A DNA stretch of 64,000 nt from Thermosediminibacterales bacterium (GCA_029982205.1 JARRCM010000005.1:23387-87386); one strand, 5' to 3'. Positions 34,082 through 42,427 are shown, numbered from the stretch's first letter. The notes: generated by a model not told the origin, from the letters alone. Numbers and translations are program-made.

Positions 34082-34395
34082 CTGCTTTCCCTCCATTTAC
34101 CAAGACCCTTCTGTGTCTCAATTACCATTCCATCTTCCACCAATGTAACACATGTCCTGACATTCGGAATTCCATTAACGGTCATCACACAGTCGGTACA
34201 CCTTCCTATTGCACAAAACACTCCTCTTGGTTGATTTTTTTTAGGTGTCTTCCGAAAGACTCTAATTCCTGCAGCCATCAAGGCTGCAGCGATGGGCTCA
34301 CCTTCTATTGCTTTAATTTTTTTTCCATCTACAACAATGGTAACGTTTTCCTTCCTTTTGTCTTCTCCTAATATGGGATGGTGTTTAACTCGCAT
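34078..34395 (-). CDS. small [2Fe-2S] ferredoxin-like subunit (copy 2)
   Basis: 105 residues. 'VTIVVDGKKIKAIEGEPIAAALMAAG' and 'FCAIGRCTDCVMTVNGIPNVRTC' give the Fer2_4 cluster motif with four Cys. It is the first gene of the second redox operon; a weak TTGAAA/TATGGC pair lies upstream. The order 2Fe-2S, FAD/NAD, 4Fe-4S is identical to copy 1. Confidence 0.85.
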   Translation of the reverse strand: MRVKHHPILGEDKRKENVTIVVDGKKIKAIEGEPIAAALMAAGIRVFRKTPKKNQPRGVFCAIGRCTDCVMTVNGIPNVRTCVTLVEDGMVIETQKGLGKWRESR

Positions 34396-34483
34396 GTATC
34401 TCCTTCCCCCCTATTATTAAAAAACGTACATACAGTTTTCAGCCATATTCCCCTGAACTAACAATTTCAATAAACATGACCTC

Positions 34484-35116
34484 TTATTTCTGCATATTGT
34501 CCACAAGAGTAATCAGATGGGCCTCAATTTCTTTATACACCTCTTCAATGCTGTTTTCGGCATTTATAACTTTTATCCTGTCAGGTTCTCTTTCAGCCAG
34601 CATCAAATAACCGTTTTGAACCATCCGGTGAAATTCAAGGTCTTCTGTTTCAATCCTGTCAATTGATTTATTCATCTTTTTTCTCATTATACCGATTTCA
34701 GGCGATATATCCAAAACAAAAGTCAAATCAGGTTTTAAACCAAAAACGGCCAATTCATTTATCTTCTCAATTGTTTTAATGCCAAGGCCTCTGCTTATAC
34801 CCTGGTAAACAATACTTGAATCCAAAAATCTGTCACATATTACTACAAGACCATTTTTAAGTGCGGGTATAATAACCTGTTTTACATGTTGTGCCCTGGA
34901 AGCGGCATAAAGTAATGCTTCAACTTCGGGCTCCATATCGCTGTTGTTTTTATCAAGTAAAAGCCGGCGAATCTCCTCTCCTATAGGGGTGCCTCCGGGT
35001 TCTCTTGTTAGAATAAAATCCATTCCCCGTTTTTGAAAAAAATTTGTAATGAGTTTAATCTGCGTCGTTTTTCCTGAACCGTCAGGTCCTTCAAGGGTTA
35101 TAAAAAAACCTTTCAT
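34484..35116 (-). CDS. tmk: thymidylate kinase
   Basis: 210 residues. P-loop 'FITLEGPDGSGKTTQIKLI', 'LTREPGGTPIGEEIRRLLL', 'VVICDRFLDSSIVYQGISRGLG' (DRx) and a lid region 'MRKKMNKSIDRIETEDLEFH'. Phosphorylates dTMP to dTDP. It overlaps yaaO by 4 bases and is in the canonical yaaO-tmk order. Confidence 0.95.
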   Translation of the reverse strand: MKGFFITLEGPDGSGKTTQIKLITNFFQKRGMDFILTREPGGTPIGEEIRRLLLDKNNSDMEPEVEALLYAASRAQHVKQVIIPALKNGLVVICDRFLDSSIVYQGISRGLGIKTIEKINELAVFGLKPDLTFVLDISPEIGIMRKKMNKSIDRIETEDLEFHRMVQNGYLMLAEREPDRIKVINAENSIEEVYKEIEAHLITLVDNMQK

Positions 35117-36570
35117 TGTAAACTCTCCTCTACTGTTTTAATAGTTTCCAACCGGGTATCTTCCGGGCCGTGAAACTGAATGCCATTTTCCTCCATCTGC
35201 AGAATTAATTCAACGATTTCCGGCGTAATCCGTTCTCCCGGTGCCAGAAGAGGCACCCCGGGCGGATATGGAGCAACCGTCTCTGCACTTATTAAACCTG
35301 CTGCTTTCTTAAGTTCAACCCTCCTTTTATGTGCAAAAAACGCATCCCTTGGTATGATTTCAACTTTAGGGGCAGGATATACCCAGTCAGCTTTGTTAGT
35401 ACTTTCAACGGTTTTATTCATTCTAGCTATCGACTTAAGCGCATCAATTAAAGCCTCTATTTTATTAGGGTTATCACCACATGTTATTATAAAAAGCAGG
35501 TTGTCCCTATCGGCAAACTCCGGTTGAATTTTGTATTCATTTCTCAAAATATAAGCAACTCGTTTTCCGTTTAATCCCGAATCCCTCACATTTACTGTAA
35601 GTTTGGTATAGTCCGGGACAGCTATAGTAAAATCTCCTATCATAATCTGCGGTGAAAAAAGGCCTGTTATATTGTTGATACGAACCCTGGCGTCTCTAAC
35701 CATCGAAATTATCCTATCAAACTCCCTACGGCCCCGGGAAGAAACAAAAAACCGTGCAGAATCCAATGATGCCATCAGTAAATATGACGGGCTGCTTGAC
35801 TGCAAAACCTGCAGGGCTTTTTTCAGGCGTTCTAAGTCAATCATATTGCCTTTAACATGAAGCCAGCTGCTCTGGGTAAAGGAGCCAAGAATTTTATGTG
35901 GGCTCTGGCAGCATGCGTCTGCTCCTGCCTGCATTGCCGAAACCGCAAAATCTGGATGAAACCCAAGATGAGGGCCGTGTGCTTCATCAACAATTAAAGG
36001 GATATTATGTTCATGAACTATATCTGAAATTGATTTCAAATCATAACATATACCAAAATATGTAGGAGAAACAATAAAAAGCGCCTTTGCTCCAGGGTGT
36101 TTTTTTAACGTTTGTATAAGTGTATGTCTTGAAGGCCCTAGTACAAGCCCTGTTCTTTTATCAATTTCCGGCATCATATAGACAGGTGTTGCACCATTTA
36201 AAATCAAGCCGTTTATGGCCGAGTAATGACAGTTTCTGTCAATAACAACCTCCTCCCCCGGGCCGGCAGCCGCCATCAACATTGCTTCTACCCCTGTAGT
36301 AGCACCGTTTACAAGAAAAAACGAACGATCACTGCCATATACCTCAGAAAGCAGTTCTTGAGCTTTCATTATGGCCGCTTTGGGGTTATGTAAATCATCA
36401 AGACCATCAACTTCAGTCAGGTCATATAAAAAGACGTTTTTACCAAAAATATCTTTGATTGTTTTTTCTGCACCTTTCCCACCTTTGTGGCCCGGAGTAT
36501 GAAACCTCAACATGTTTTTTTTGTTATATTCTAGTAGTGCTTCAATCAGCGGAATATTATTATGTTTCAA
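35113..36570 (-). CDS. yaaO: Orn/Lys/Arg-type PLP decarboxylase (YaaO-like)
   Basis: 485 residues from a TTG start preceded by GGGAGG. Fold-type I decarboxylase: 'RFHTPGHKGG', 'FFLVNGATTGVEAMLMAA', 'LIVDEAHGPHLGFH' and the PLP-lysine motif 'CCQSPHKILGSFTQSSWLH'. C-terminal decarboxylase domain includes 'APYPPGVPLLAPGERIT'. It decarboxylates arginine, lysine or ornithine; the Firmicute relatives are usually arginine decarboxylases (SpeA type). Translationally coupled to tmk. Confidence 0.9.
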   Translation of the reverse strand: MKHNNIPLIEALLEYNKKNMLRFHTPGHKGGKGAEKTIKDIFGKNVFLYDLTEVDGLDDLHNPKAAIMKAQELLSEVYGSDRSFFLVNGATTGVEAMLMAAAGPGEEVVIDRNCHYSAINGLILNGATPVYMMPEIDKRTGLVLGPSRHTLIQTLKKHPGAKALFIVSPTYFGICYDLKSISDIVHEHNIPLIVDEAHGPHLGFHPDFAVSAMQAGADACCQSPHKILGSFTQSSWLHVKGNMIDLERLKKALQVLQSSSPSYLLMASLDSARFFVSSRGRREFDRIISMVRDARVRINNITGLFSPQIMIGDFTIAVPDYTKLTVNVRDSGLNGKRVAYILRNEYKIQPEFADRDNLLFIITCGDNPNKIEALIDALKSIARMNKTVESTNKADWVYPAPKVEIIPRDAFFAHKRRVELKKAAGLISAETVAPYPPGVPLLAPGERITPEIVELILQMEENGIQFHGPEDTRLETIKTVEESLQ

Positions 36571-36712
36571 AACAAATGTTTCCTCCCTGATTCAAATTTC
36601 TTTGGTCAGTTTTTATATTATTATAGAACACTGAATTGTTTTTTAAAAGACTTCAGAAAATATTTGATCGCATCATTTTAACGTAGCAAAATTTTAAAGA
36701 CAGACTTTGCCC

Positions 36713-37441
36713 TCAATGAACAATGTTGATTTTCAGGGTTTGTGGATACTGGTCAAAAGAGATTAATGTTAAACAAGCCTGCCATCCCGCTGTGGCCCAC
36801 AGATATGCTTTTTCAATGAATACCCCTCTTTTAGCCAGTTCCTTTTGAATCTCCAAATCAACCCTGGTGACACCTGCTTCGGGATGATTCAAAAGGATCT
36901 TTCGGATTCCCATTTGTAAGGCTTCATCTATAAGCTTTAAACTCTCTTCCAAAGAAAGGTGAGAAGTTGCTATACACACATCGCTGTCTCTAATAATCTC
37001 TAAAATCTCCTTCACTTCGGGTTTTATATCCCCTTTTTCATCGAATATCCTCTGTGGTTTAAGGGGTCTTGTTTCCGAATTGGTATTCATGTTGGAATAG
37101 TTGCAGCTTCCATAATGATTCAAGTGGTTTTGAGCTGAAATTGTGGGCATCCATACTACCCTTGCTCCCAATTTTACCGCGCAATCCACAGCATCGGGGT
37201 TAAATCCTCCTACGAAGGAATTCAACACAATGGAACCAATCAATATTTCCCTGCCCAGTCTTCTATTAACCAAATGGGCACGGAAAACAGTGCTGCCTTC
37301 ATGGGCCTTTAAGACAACGGCCCTCATCTCTGCCTTTAAGGCTTCCTGAGCCAGCTGAAAATCATCTACTGTGCGGGGAAACAATCCCGGTCCCGAGTGG
37401 ACATGAATGTCTATGCAGTTCTTGAGGATTTTAGAAGACAA
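36713..37441 (-). CDS. DUF6282-like amidohydrolase-fold protein, possibly C-terminally truncated
   Basis: 242 residues from a TTG behind GGGGAGGG. 'NCIDIHVHSGPGLFPRTVDD' has the HxH metal motif, followed by 'MRAVVLKAHEGSTVFRAHLV', 'GGFNPDAVDCAVKLGARVVWMPTISAQNH', 'ATSHLSLEESLKLIDEA' and 'ILLNHPEAGVTRVDLEIQ'. Family members I recall continue for about 70 residues past the 'GVFIEKAY' strand with a conserved Asp-containing segment. Here the chain stops 36 residues after it in an unrelated-looking tail. It ends the sigma-54 island. Function unknown; activity doubtful. Confidence 0.65.
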   Translation of the reverse strand: MSSKILKNCIDIHVHSGPGLFPRTVDDFQLAQEALKAEMRAVVLKAHEGSTVFRAHLVNRRLGREILIGSIVLNSFVGGFNPDAVDCAVKLGARVVWMPTISAQNHLNHYGSCNYSNMNTNSETRPLKPQRIFDEKGDIKPEVKEILEIIRDSDVCIATSHLSLEESLKLIDEALQMGIRKILLNHPEAGVTRVDLEIQKELAKRGVFIEKAYLWATAGWQACLTLISFDQYPQTLKINIVH

Positions 37442-37509
37442 ATTATTAACCCTCCCCTATTTCATTACATAAATACTCTTCTGTGTTTGTAGGATAAATA
37501 AATACACTA

Positions 37510-38421
37510 TTAGTGGACCAGAGGTTTATAGAAAAACGTCCTTCTGGAGGATATTAACTTTTCTTGATTAAACCACCAATCAGGTTGGATTGTTTTAAAA
37601 CTTACAATCAGTGCTTCTTCCCTGTCTTTTGAAGCTATCACAGGTTGATCCAATCCATATAGGGGATCCAACGTATATAGTGCACTTCTACCGAGATAAT
37701 TGTTTGAACTTCCTATAAAATTTGAAACAATGGTATACGCCTGTGAACTCATTGTTATTGAATCCCATAGACACATAGCTCCCTCTGGATATCTATTGGT
37801 CGAAATATTTTTATCTATTTTTATTTCCTTCCCAAAATCCCCATTCCAGGCAGAAGGAATAACAATGATATCAGCTCTTTTCACAGCCATTACCCCCGCA
37901 ACCTCCGGAAACGCTGCATCATATCCAATCATCACGCCAATTTTACCTAATTCTGTTGAGAAAACTTTAATTTCATCCCCGGGTTGAGCCCATTGTTTAT
38001 CTAATTCATTTAAATGAGTCTTTCTATATTTTCCTATAACGTCACCTTTAGGGCTTACCAACACTGCAGTATTATAAAGTTTGTCCTTATCCTTCTCAAC
38101 CATACCAAAAACAATATATAATGAGTAATCCTTCGCTATTTCTTTAAAAGTTCTTACAGTAGTACCATTTAAAGTTTCTGTCAGTTTACCGGCTTCTTCC
38201 AAACCCTTAACTGGACCCGTTGTGGCAAGCTCAGGTAAAACTATTAAATTCAATTTTTTATCTTCATTTTTAGCCTTTAAAATTGCATCCTTTATTAATT
38301 TTTTTATCTTAATAATGTTGGCTTCCTTATCATTAATCTCAGGTTCATACTGGAGAATTGCCACAGTTATATTTTTAGGAGTTGTATTTTTCGTATAATC
38401 CCATGATGAAATATAAAACAT
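37510..38421 (-). CDS. nitrilase-fold carbon-nitrogen hydrolase domain lacking the catalytic Cys (second half of broken tandem protein)
   Basis: 303 residues with a full CN-hydrolase fold. Catalytic Glu in 'LIVLPELATTG' and Lys in 'YRKTHLNELD' are present, but the nucleophile position reads 'GVMIGYDAAFPE', with Gly where the family has Cys, so amidase chemistry is unlikely. C-terminus 'SSRRTFFYKPL' is the family tail. The ATG at 38421 has no near ribosome site. The frame is open for 16 more codons upstream, encoding '...RRLELYKEL', the tail of a preceding nitrilase domain. I read this as domain 2 of a formerly tandem lipoprotein. Confidence 0.75.
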   Translation of the reverse strand: MFYISSWDYTKNTTPKNITVAILQYEPEINDKEANIIKIKKLIKDAILKAKNEDKKLNLIVLPELATTGPVKGLEEAGKLTETLNGTTVRTFKEIAKDYSLYIVFGMVEKDKDKLYNTAVLVSPKGDVIGKYRKTHLNELDKQWAQPGDEIKVFSTELGKIGVMIGYDAAFPEVAGVMAVKRADIIVIPSAWNGDFGKEIKIDKNISTNRYPEGAMCLWDSITMSSQAYTIVSNFIGSSNNYLGRSALYTLDPLYGLDQPVIASKDREEALIVSFKTIQPDWWFNQEKLISSRRTFFYKPLVH

Positions 38422-38453
38422 TAATTCTTTGTAAAGTTCGAGTCTTCTCTCCT

Positions 38454-38780
38454 TTAATCTCCTTTTTGCCTAGAGATTGTATCTACAAATGGTTCTATAG
38501 CCTTTCTATCCGCATAATAATAACCCGTTGTAGCCATTTCCGGAGTAACAATTAATTTTGCACCGTTTTGAGCAGCCTCTGTGACTACTTTTAATAAGGC
38601 TTCAACATTTTTATCTCGCTCATTTAGCTGCGGATTAAACTGTACCGCTGCCACTTTGATTGGTCCATTCAATTCACTTGCAGAGGTATCTTTTGTCAGA
38701 TTGTCACAACCTGCTATTAAAAGAGTTATTAAAGCAACAAGAATAAGGCTCAATACTTTTGCATTTCTTCTGAATTTCAC
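38454..38780 (-). pseudogene. N-terminal fragment of nitrilase-fold lipoprotein (domain 1, truncated)
   Basis: 108 residues from a GTG behind GGGGGG. Lipoprotein signal with lipobox 'LLIAGC', then the first third of a CN-hydrolase domain: 'IKVAAVQFNPQLNERDKN' and 'KLIVTPEMATTGYYYADR' (catalytic Glu). It then runs into a stop after 'ISRQKGD'. The Lys and Cys portions of domain 1 are missing, while its C-terminal tail survives in another frame just upstream of the next ORF. This fits an internal deletion of roughly 170-200 codons with a frameshift. Confidence 0.7.
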
Positions 38781-38858
38781 AGTGTAATACCCCCCTTAAA
38801 AGCTTTTTTGCAGGATTAAAATTTTTTTGGGAGGCCATTAAGCCTCCCCAACCACTTT

Positions 38859-40244
38859 TTACATTCCCGTAACAACCTCTTCTTCGCCCGGCCGCAGTTC
38901 AGCAGCACCTTTGTTCTGCAACCCGTATTTCAGAGCCGTTACAGCCCACAGAGCAATACAGATGGCAACCAGCAGAGCACCTGCGAGAATTACGTTTCCT
39001 TTGGCAACATAAACAGGCAATATTGATATGAGAGCCAGCTCTATTACCGAAATGAACACGTATGCCATTCCATAATCCTCTAAAGTACCGCTCTTAAATT
39101 CGGGGTCCACAATTCTGAGAAGGGTAACACCCATTGCCACAACTCCCGTTGTCCAACCATATATGAAAATGGAACGTTCAAACCAGAAGTTGTGGAAAAG
39201 TTTTTTCCCAATAACCAGCACATAGAACACACTCCAGGCTATACCGATTAACACCATAATCAATATCGGAGCTGCATATTTTATAACAATGGAAATCTTA
39301 ATAGAAGCTACTCCAAAGGCAACAAGATAGTCCGTCACACTGCTGCCTATTCTTGTTATGATTTTCTTGTCAACGTAGTCCCCCAGACCAACAATGTTGA
39401 GTATCATCTGCAGAACAACTCCGGAAAGCATTGAGAGACACATCATGGGCAGGCTTATTTTAGGCATAATTGCTTTAAATGCATAGTATGAATAATATCC
39501 TCCTGCTGATGCTATAAGGACCAGTAGCAGATGCCAGGTAAGGGGATCTATTGACATGGGATTTACCGTCTGTTTACCTATTTCCTGTCTTTCATTCTCA
39601 GGCACTAACCCGGTCTGCATGCTTTCAGGCAATTCCTTGATGGTTTTAATAAATCTGGTGGCTCTTATCCTGGTTGCCAGGTTTATTAAAGCCAGGCCCC
39701 CTAAAATTCCAGAAAGCAGCCCTATTGTGGCAAAGGTCTGACCGATTGTCAGGGCTTCTCCCCAGCCCGCTACGTCTTTCAGGGTTCCACCTATTGCCGC
39801 TGCATAACCATGACCACCTACAAAACCGGCCGGCTGCAGAATGGAAAAAGCTTCTGGCACGTTAGGGAACAACTTACCGAGTATGATTCCACCAACCAAC
39901 AGAGCCACTCCGAATCCTCCGAATTCAGCGGCCATGTTCAATGTAAAGGTGTCTCCCACTTCATCTACAACCTTTTTAAAGGATGTCTTTTGAGTATTCC
40001 CTATAAACAGGGAAGCAAACAGCACAACAACCAGCATGTAGGCATAACTGGAAATCTTATCACTGAAAGGAAGCACGTTTAAAAACTGTTTTCCTAAAAA
40101 CAAACCCAGGAAACCAGCAATAAGGGATGACGGCAGGTAGAGGTTCTGTATAATCTTTACCTTTGATCTGAGATACTGGGCTATAAACAGCAGCACAGAC
40201 ATCAAAGCAAAATCCATCAGCATTGCATACGGCCCAAATTCCAT
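38859..40244 (-). CDS. GltS-family sodium:glutamate-type symporter
   Basis: 461 residues behind AAAGGTGG, with about 10-12 membrane segments. 'MEFGPYAMLMDFALMSVLLFIAQYLRSKVKIIQNLYLPSSLIAGFLGLFLG' resembles the GltS N-terminus; 'LFASLFIGNTQ', 'GGFGVALLVGGIILG' and 'GFVGGHGYAAAIGGTL' are GltS-like repeat motifs. The family moves glutamate or related anions with Na+. As part of the sigma-54-linked gene set it likely imports the inducing substrate; the specific anion is not readable. Confidence 0.8.
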   Translation of the reverse strand: MEFGPYAMLMDFALMSVLLFIAQYLRSKVKIIQNLYLPSSLIAGFLGLFLGKQFLNVLPFSDKISSYAYMLVVVLFASLFIGNTQKTSFKKVVDEVGDTFTLNMAAEFGGFGVALLVGGIILGKLFPNVPEAFSILQPAGFVGGHGYAAAIGGTLKDVAGWGEALTIGQTFATIGLLSGILGGLALINLATRIRATRFIKTIKELPESMQTGLVPENERQEIGKQTVNPMSIDPLTWHLLLVLIASAGGYYSYYAFKAIMPKISLPMMCLSMLSGVVLQMILNIVGLGDYVDKKIITRIGSSVTDYLVAFGVASIKISIVIKYAAPILIMVLIGIAWSVFYVLVIGKKLFHNFWFERSIFIYGWTTGVVAMGVTLLRIVDPEFKSGTLEDYGMAYVFISVIELALISILPVYVAKGNVILAGALLVAICIALWAVTALKYGLQNKGAAELRPGEEEVVTGM

Positions 40245-40291
40245 ATTAATAACCCACCTTTCTTAAAAATTTATTTTTGTTATAAATGCTT

Positions 40292-40331
40292 CCAGAACCT
40301 CAGGACTTTAACCAAAGGCCTGAGGTATCTG
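40292..40331 (-). other. intergenic stem-loop between alpha/beta hydrolase and symporter genes
   Basis: CCAGATACCTCAGG and CCTGAGGTTCTGG form a long, slightly imperfect stem around a 14-base loop on the minus strand. No U-run follows, so it looks like an mRNA-processing or partial-termination stem that could set different levels of the two genes. Confidence 0.5.
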
Positions 40332-40344
40332 GAAATTTTGTTCC

Positions 40345-41235
40345 TTATTTCCTCAAAATTTTCTCAAAGAAGCGGTTTAATTCTTCAACTAGTTTTTGAA
40401 ACACTGGCTTGTCTTCAAACATAAAATCGTTATGTTTTCCTTCAATAAGATAGAGTTGTTTGGGTTCTTTTGCTTTTTCGTAGAGGGAAAGAGCTTCATC
40501 CACAGGATGCAGAGCATTGTATTTCCCGTGAGCAATAAATATGGGTCTTGGAGAAATCTTAGCAACAACTTCTTCAGCATTGAAGTTACAGATGGATTCT
40601 CCCAGCACATATGCCGTTTGAGGCCCAAAACCGTCTACAGGCTCAAGATCCGCTTTAACTACATCCTCCGTATCCGGATCCAAGGGATAGAAGGTATAGG
40701 GGTTACCGTATTTGGATTCTCCCGTTGTCACTCGGCGAACTCTGTCTTCTTCCATCAATTTTTTCAATTTTAACCAGTCAACATAAGTATGCACGGATTT
40801 CATCCATCTTTCACCATTATAGAATCCGTTCAATGCAGCTACGCCCTTCACCCGTTCATCTTCAGCCGTTACTTTTGTAACTATAGCGGCACCCATACCC
40901 CAACCAATGAGGCCAATGTTATCAGGATCAACCTCATCCTGAAGCTGAGCGAAAGTGATAGCGTTTTTGATATCTTCCACTTCATTCTCAAGGCGGCAGT
41001 AACCGGGGTTGCCTTCACTCTTGGCAAAACCCCTGTAATCGAACCCTAGACACACATACCCGTATTTGGTTAGACCCCTGGAAAAAAGCCTGGGATAAAT
41101 AGCGTTCAAACCTAGATATCCCGAATTGGGTATTATACAGGGACGTTTCTCCCCTTCCTTGTAATCATCAGGCAGGTAGAGAGTCCCATCAAGCTTGCAA
41201 CCTTCACTGTAAAAGCTGATTCTCCGCTCTTTCAT
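40345..41235 (-). CDS. alpha/beta-hydrolase-fold protein with Gly at the nucleophile elbow
   Basis: 296 residues. 'SFYSEGCKLDGTLYLPDDYKEGEKRPCIIPNSGYLG' and 'GYVCLGFDYRGFAKSEGNPGY' match X-Pro peptidyl-peptidase/DLH-like hydrolases. The nucleophile elbow reads 'IGLIGWGMGAAIV' rather than GxSxG, so the Ser is a Gly. An Asp/His pair may remain ('LYLIEGKHNDFMFED'). First gene after the sigma-54 promoter, 53 bases downstream of the -12 element. It could be a non-catalytic binding protein, or belong to a subfamily with a different nucleophile. Confidence 0.75.
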   Translation of the reverse strand: MKERRISFYSEGCKLDGTLYLPDDYKEGEKRPCIIPNSGYLGLNAIYPRLFSRGLTKYGYVCLGFDYRGFAKSEGNPGYCRLENEVEDIKNAITFAQLQDEVDPDNIGLIGWGMGAAIVTKVTAEDERVKGVAALNGFYNGERWMKSVHTYVDWLKLKKLMEEDRVRRVTTGESKYGNPYTFYPLDPDTEDVVKADLEPVDGFGPQTAYVLGESICNFNAEEVVAKISPRPIFIAHGKYNALHPVDEALSLYEKAKEPKQLYLIEGKHNDFMFEDKPVFQKLVEELNRFFEKILRK

Positions 41236-41287
41236 TTTTATCTCCTCCTCCGTCTTTTTATGTTTTTAATATCTTTTCATTTATAAA

Positions 41288-41303
41288 AGCAAGGATTGTG
41301 CCA
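41288..41303 (-). promoter_or_regulatory. sigma-54 (-24/-12) promoter
   Basis: On the minus strand TGGCAC-AATCC-TTGCT matches the -24/-12 consensus TGGCAC-N5-TTGCW at every position. It lies 53 bases upstream of the alpha/beta-hydrolase-like gene and beyond the terminator of the two-component operon, whose response regulator carries the sigma-54-contacting GAFTGA loop. Confidence 0.85.
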
Positions 41304-41369
41304 TTATTGTTTTTAATCGAAACCTTAAGGACAAAGGTCTTCACCTTTTAATAAAAAAGCTGGGATTTA

Positions 41370-41399
41370 AAAAATTTTTTACTTTAGTAAAAAATTTTT
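41370..41399. promoter_or_regulatory. perfect 13-bp inverted repeat, candidate enhancer (UAS) for the sigma-54 activator
   Basis: AAAAATTTTTTAC-TTTA-GTAAAAAATTTTT, perfect arms with a 4-base centre, centred about 82 bases upstream of the -24 element. This is a typical distance for an NtrC-type activator site. No terminator function is apparent since a separate terminator follows at 41428-41462. Confidence 0.6.
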
Positions 41400-41427
41400 G
41401 ACAACAACAAACAGCTGAACATAAAAA

Positions 41428-41462
41428 ACACTGAAAAGGGATTTATTAACCCTTTTCAGTGT
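41428..41462 (-). terminator. terminator of the two-component/binding-protein operon
   Basis: ACACTGAAAAGGG and CCCTTTTCAGTGT are perfect 13-bp arms, followed on the minus strand by TTTTTTAT. It separates the regulatory operon from its likely target promoter. Confidence 0.85.
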
Positions 41463-41485
41463 CTTATTAAATCAAAATGGGCATT

Positions 41486-42427
41486 TCACTCAGCAATCAA
41501 ACCGTTTTTTACCAGCCATTCTCTTGCAACCACCGTAACATTCCTGTGCTCCATATCTATTAAATAATTTAAGTTTTTCATGCTTTTTTCATCCAGACGG
41601 GAGCTGATGTCCCGTAGATATCTTTCAAGCTCCGGAGATTTTTCTAACACTTCCTTACGGATAACAGGGGTGGCATCATAAACAGGGAAAAAGTGTTTAT
41701 CATCCTTTAAGGGTATGAGGTTGAATCCTTCTATCCGGCCATCGGTAGCAAAACCCACTGCTACATCTACCACTTTTTCTCTCAGGGAGATGTAGGTCAA
41801 ACCCGCTTCCATTTTTATTATATTTTCCTCAGGGAATTTGAAACCGTACTTTGCTTCAAGGCCTTTTAGGCCATCTTTACGACTGCAGAACTCTGCATTG
41901 GACCCAAACATCAAATCCTGAGAATGCTCGTTTGCATAAGCGGCCAGGTCCGTAAGGGTTTTAATCCCCTTGTTTGCTGCATCCTCTTTACGCATCAAGA
42001 TGGTGTATGTGTTATTGAAGTCTGCTCTATCAAGCCATACAATGCCTTTTGGGGCATCCAGGGTTTTTACTTTTGTATATGCTTTTTCAGGATCCGTTTC
42101 CTTGGGTTGTTCATTAAATAACATCAACCCTGTACCCGTATACTCCCAGTAGAGATCAACATAACCCTCTTCAAGAGCAGCTCGAACTGCCCTGCTTCCC
42201 ATTGTGACCACTTCCTCAACCTCAAACCCCTTTTCTCTCAAGTAAATGGAGGTGATTTTTGAAAGAATAATCTGTTCTGTGAAGTTCTTGCTTCCCACAA
42301 CTATCGTGCCCTTTTTGTTAATGTGAGAATTGATGTTATGGGATTCCCCACAGCCTGTCAAAACAGCTGATCCTAAAAGGATGCAGCTGATTATTATTAA
42401 TGTATATTTAAAATGCATTTTTTTCAT
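41486..42427 (-). CDS. OpuAC-like glycine-betaine/choline-type substrate-binding lipoprotein
   Basis: 313 residues. Lipoprotein signal with lipobox 'AVLTGC'. The mature part begins 'TIVVGSKNFTEQIILSKITSIYLREKGFEV' and contains 'AALEEGYVDLYWEYTGTGL' and 'ELERYLRDISSRLDEKSMKNLNYLIDMEHRNVTVVAREWLVKNGL', typical of OpuAC/ProX-type quaternary amine binders. No ABC permease or ATPase is nearby. It follows the response regulator gene by 25 bases in the same operon, so it may supply ligand to the histidine kinase or to an ABC transporter encoded elsewhere. Confidence 0.85.
   Translation of the reverse strand: MKKMHFKYTLIIISCILLGSAVLTGCGESHNINSHINKKGTIVVGSKNFTEQIILSKITSIYLREKGFEVEEVVTMGSRAVRAALEEGYVDLYWEYTGTGLMLFNEQPKETDPEKAYTKVKTLDAPKGIVWLDRADFNNTYTILMRKEDAANKGIKTLTDLAAYANEHSQDLMFGSNAEFCSRKDGLKGLEAKYGFKFPEENIIKMEAGLTYISLREKVVDVAVGFATDGRIEGFNLIPLKDDKHFFPVYDATPVIRKEVLEKSPELERYLRDISSRLDEKSMKNLNYLIDMEHRNVTVVAREWLVKNGLIAE

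Noticed and set aside
38829-38848. GGGAGGC-CATTAA-GCCTCCC as terminator of the GltS-type gene
   Set aside because: On the minus strand it is followed by A residues, not U; it may be a processing stem only.
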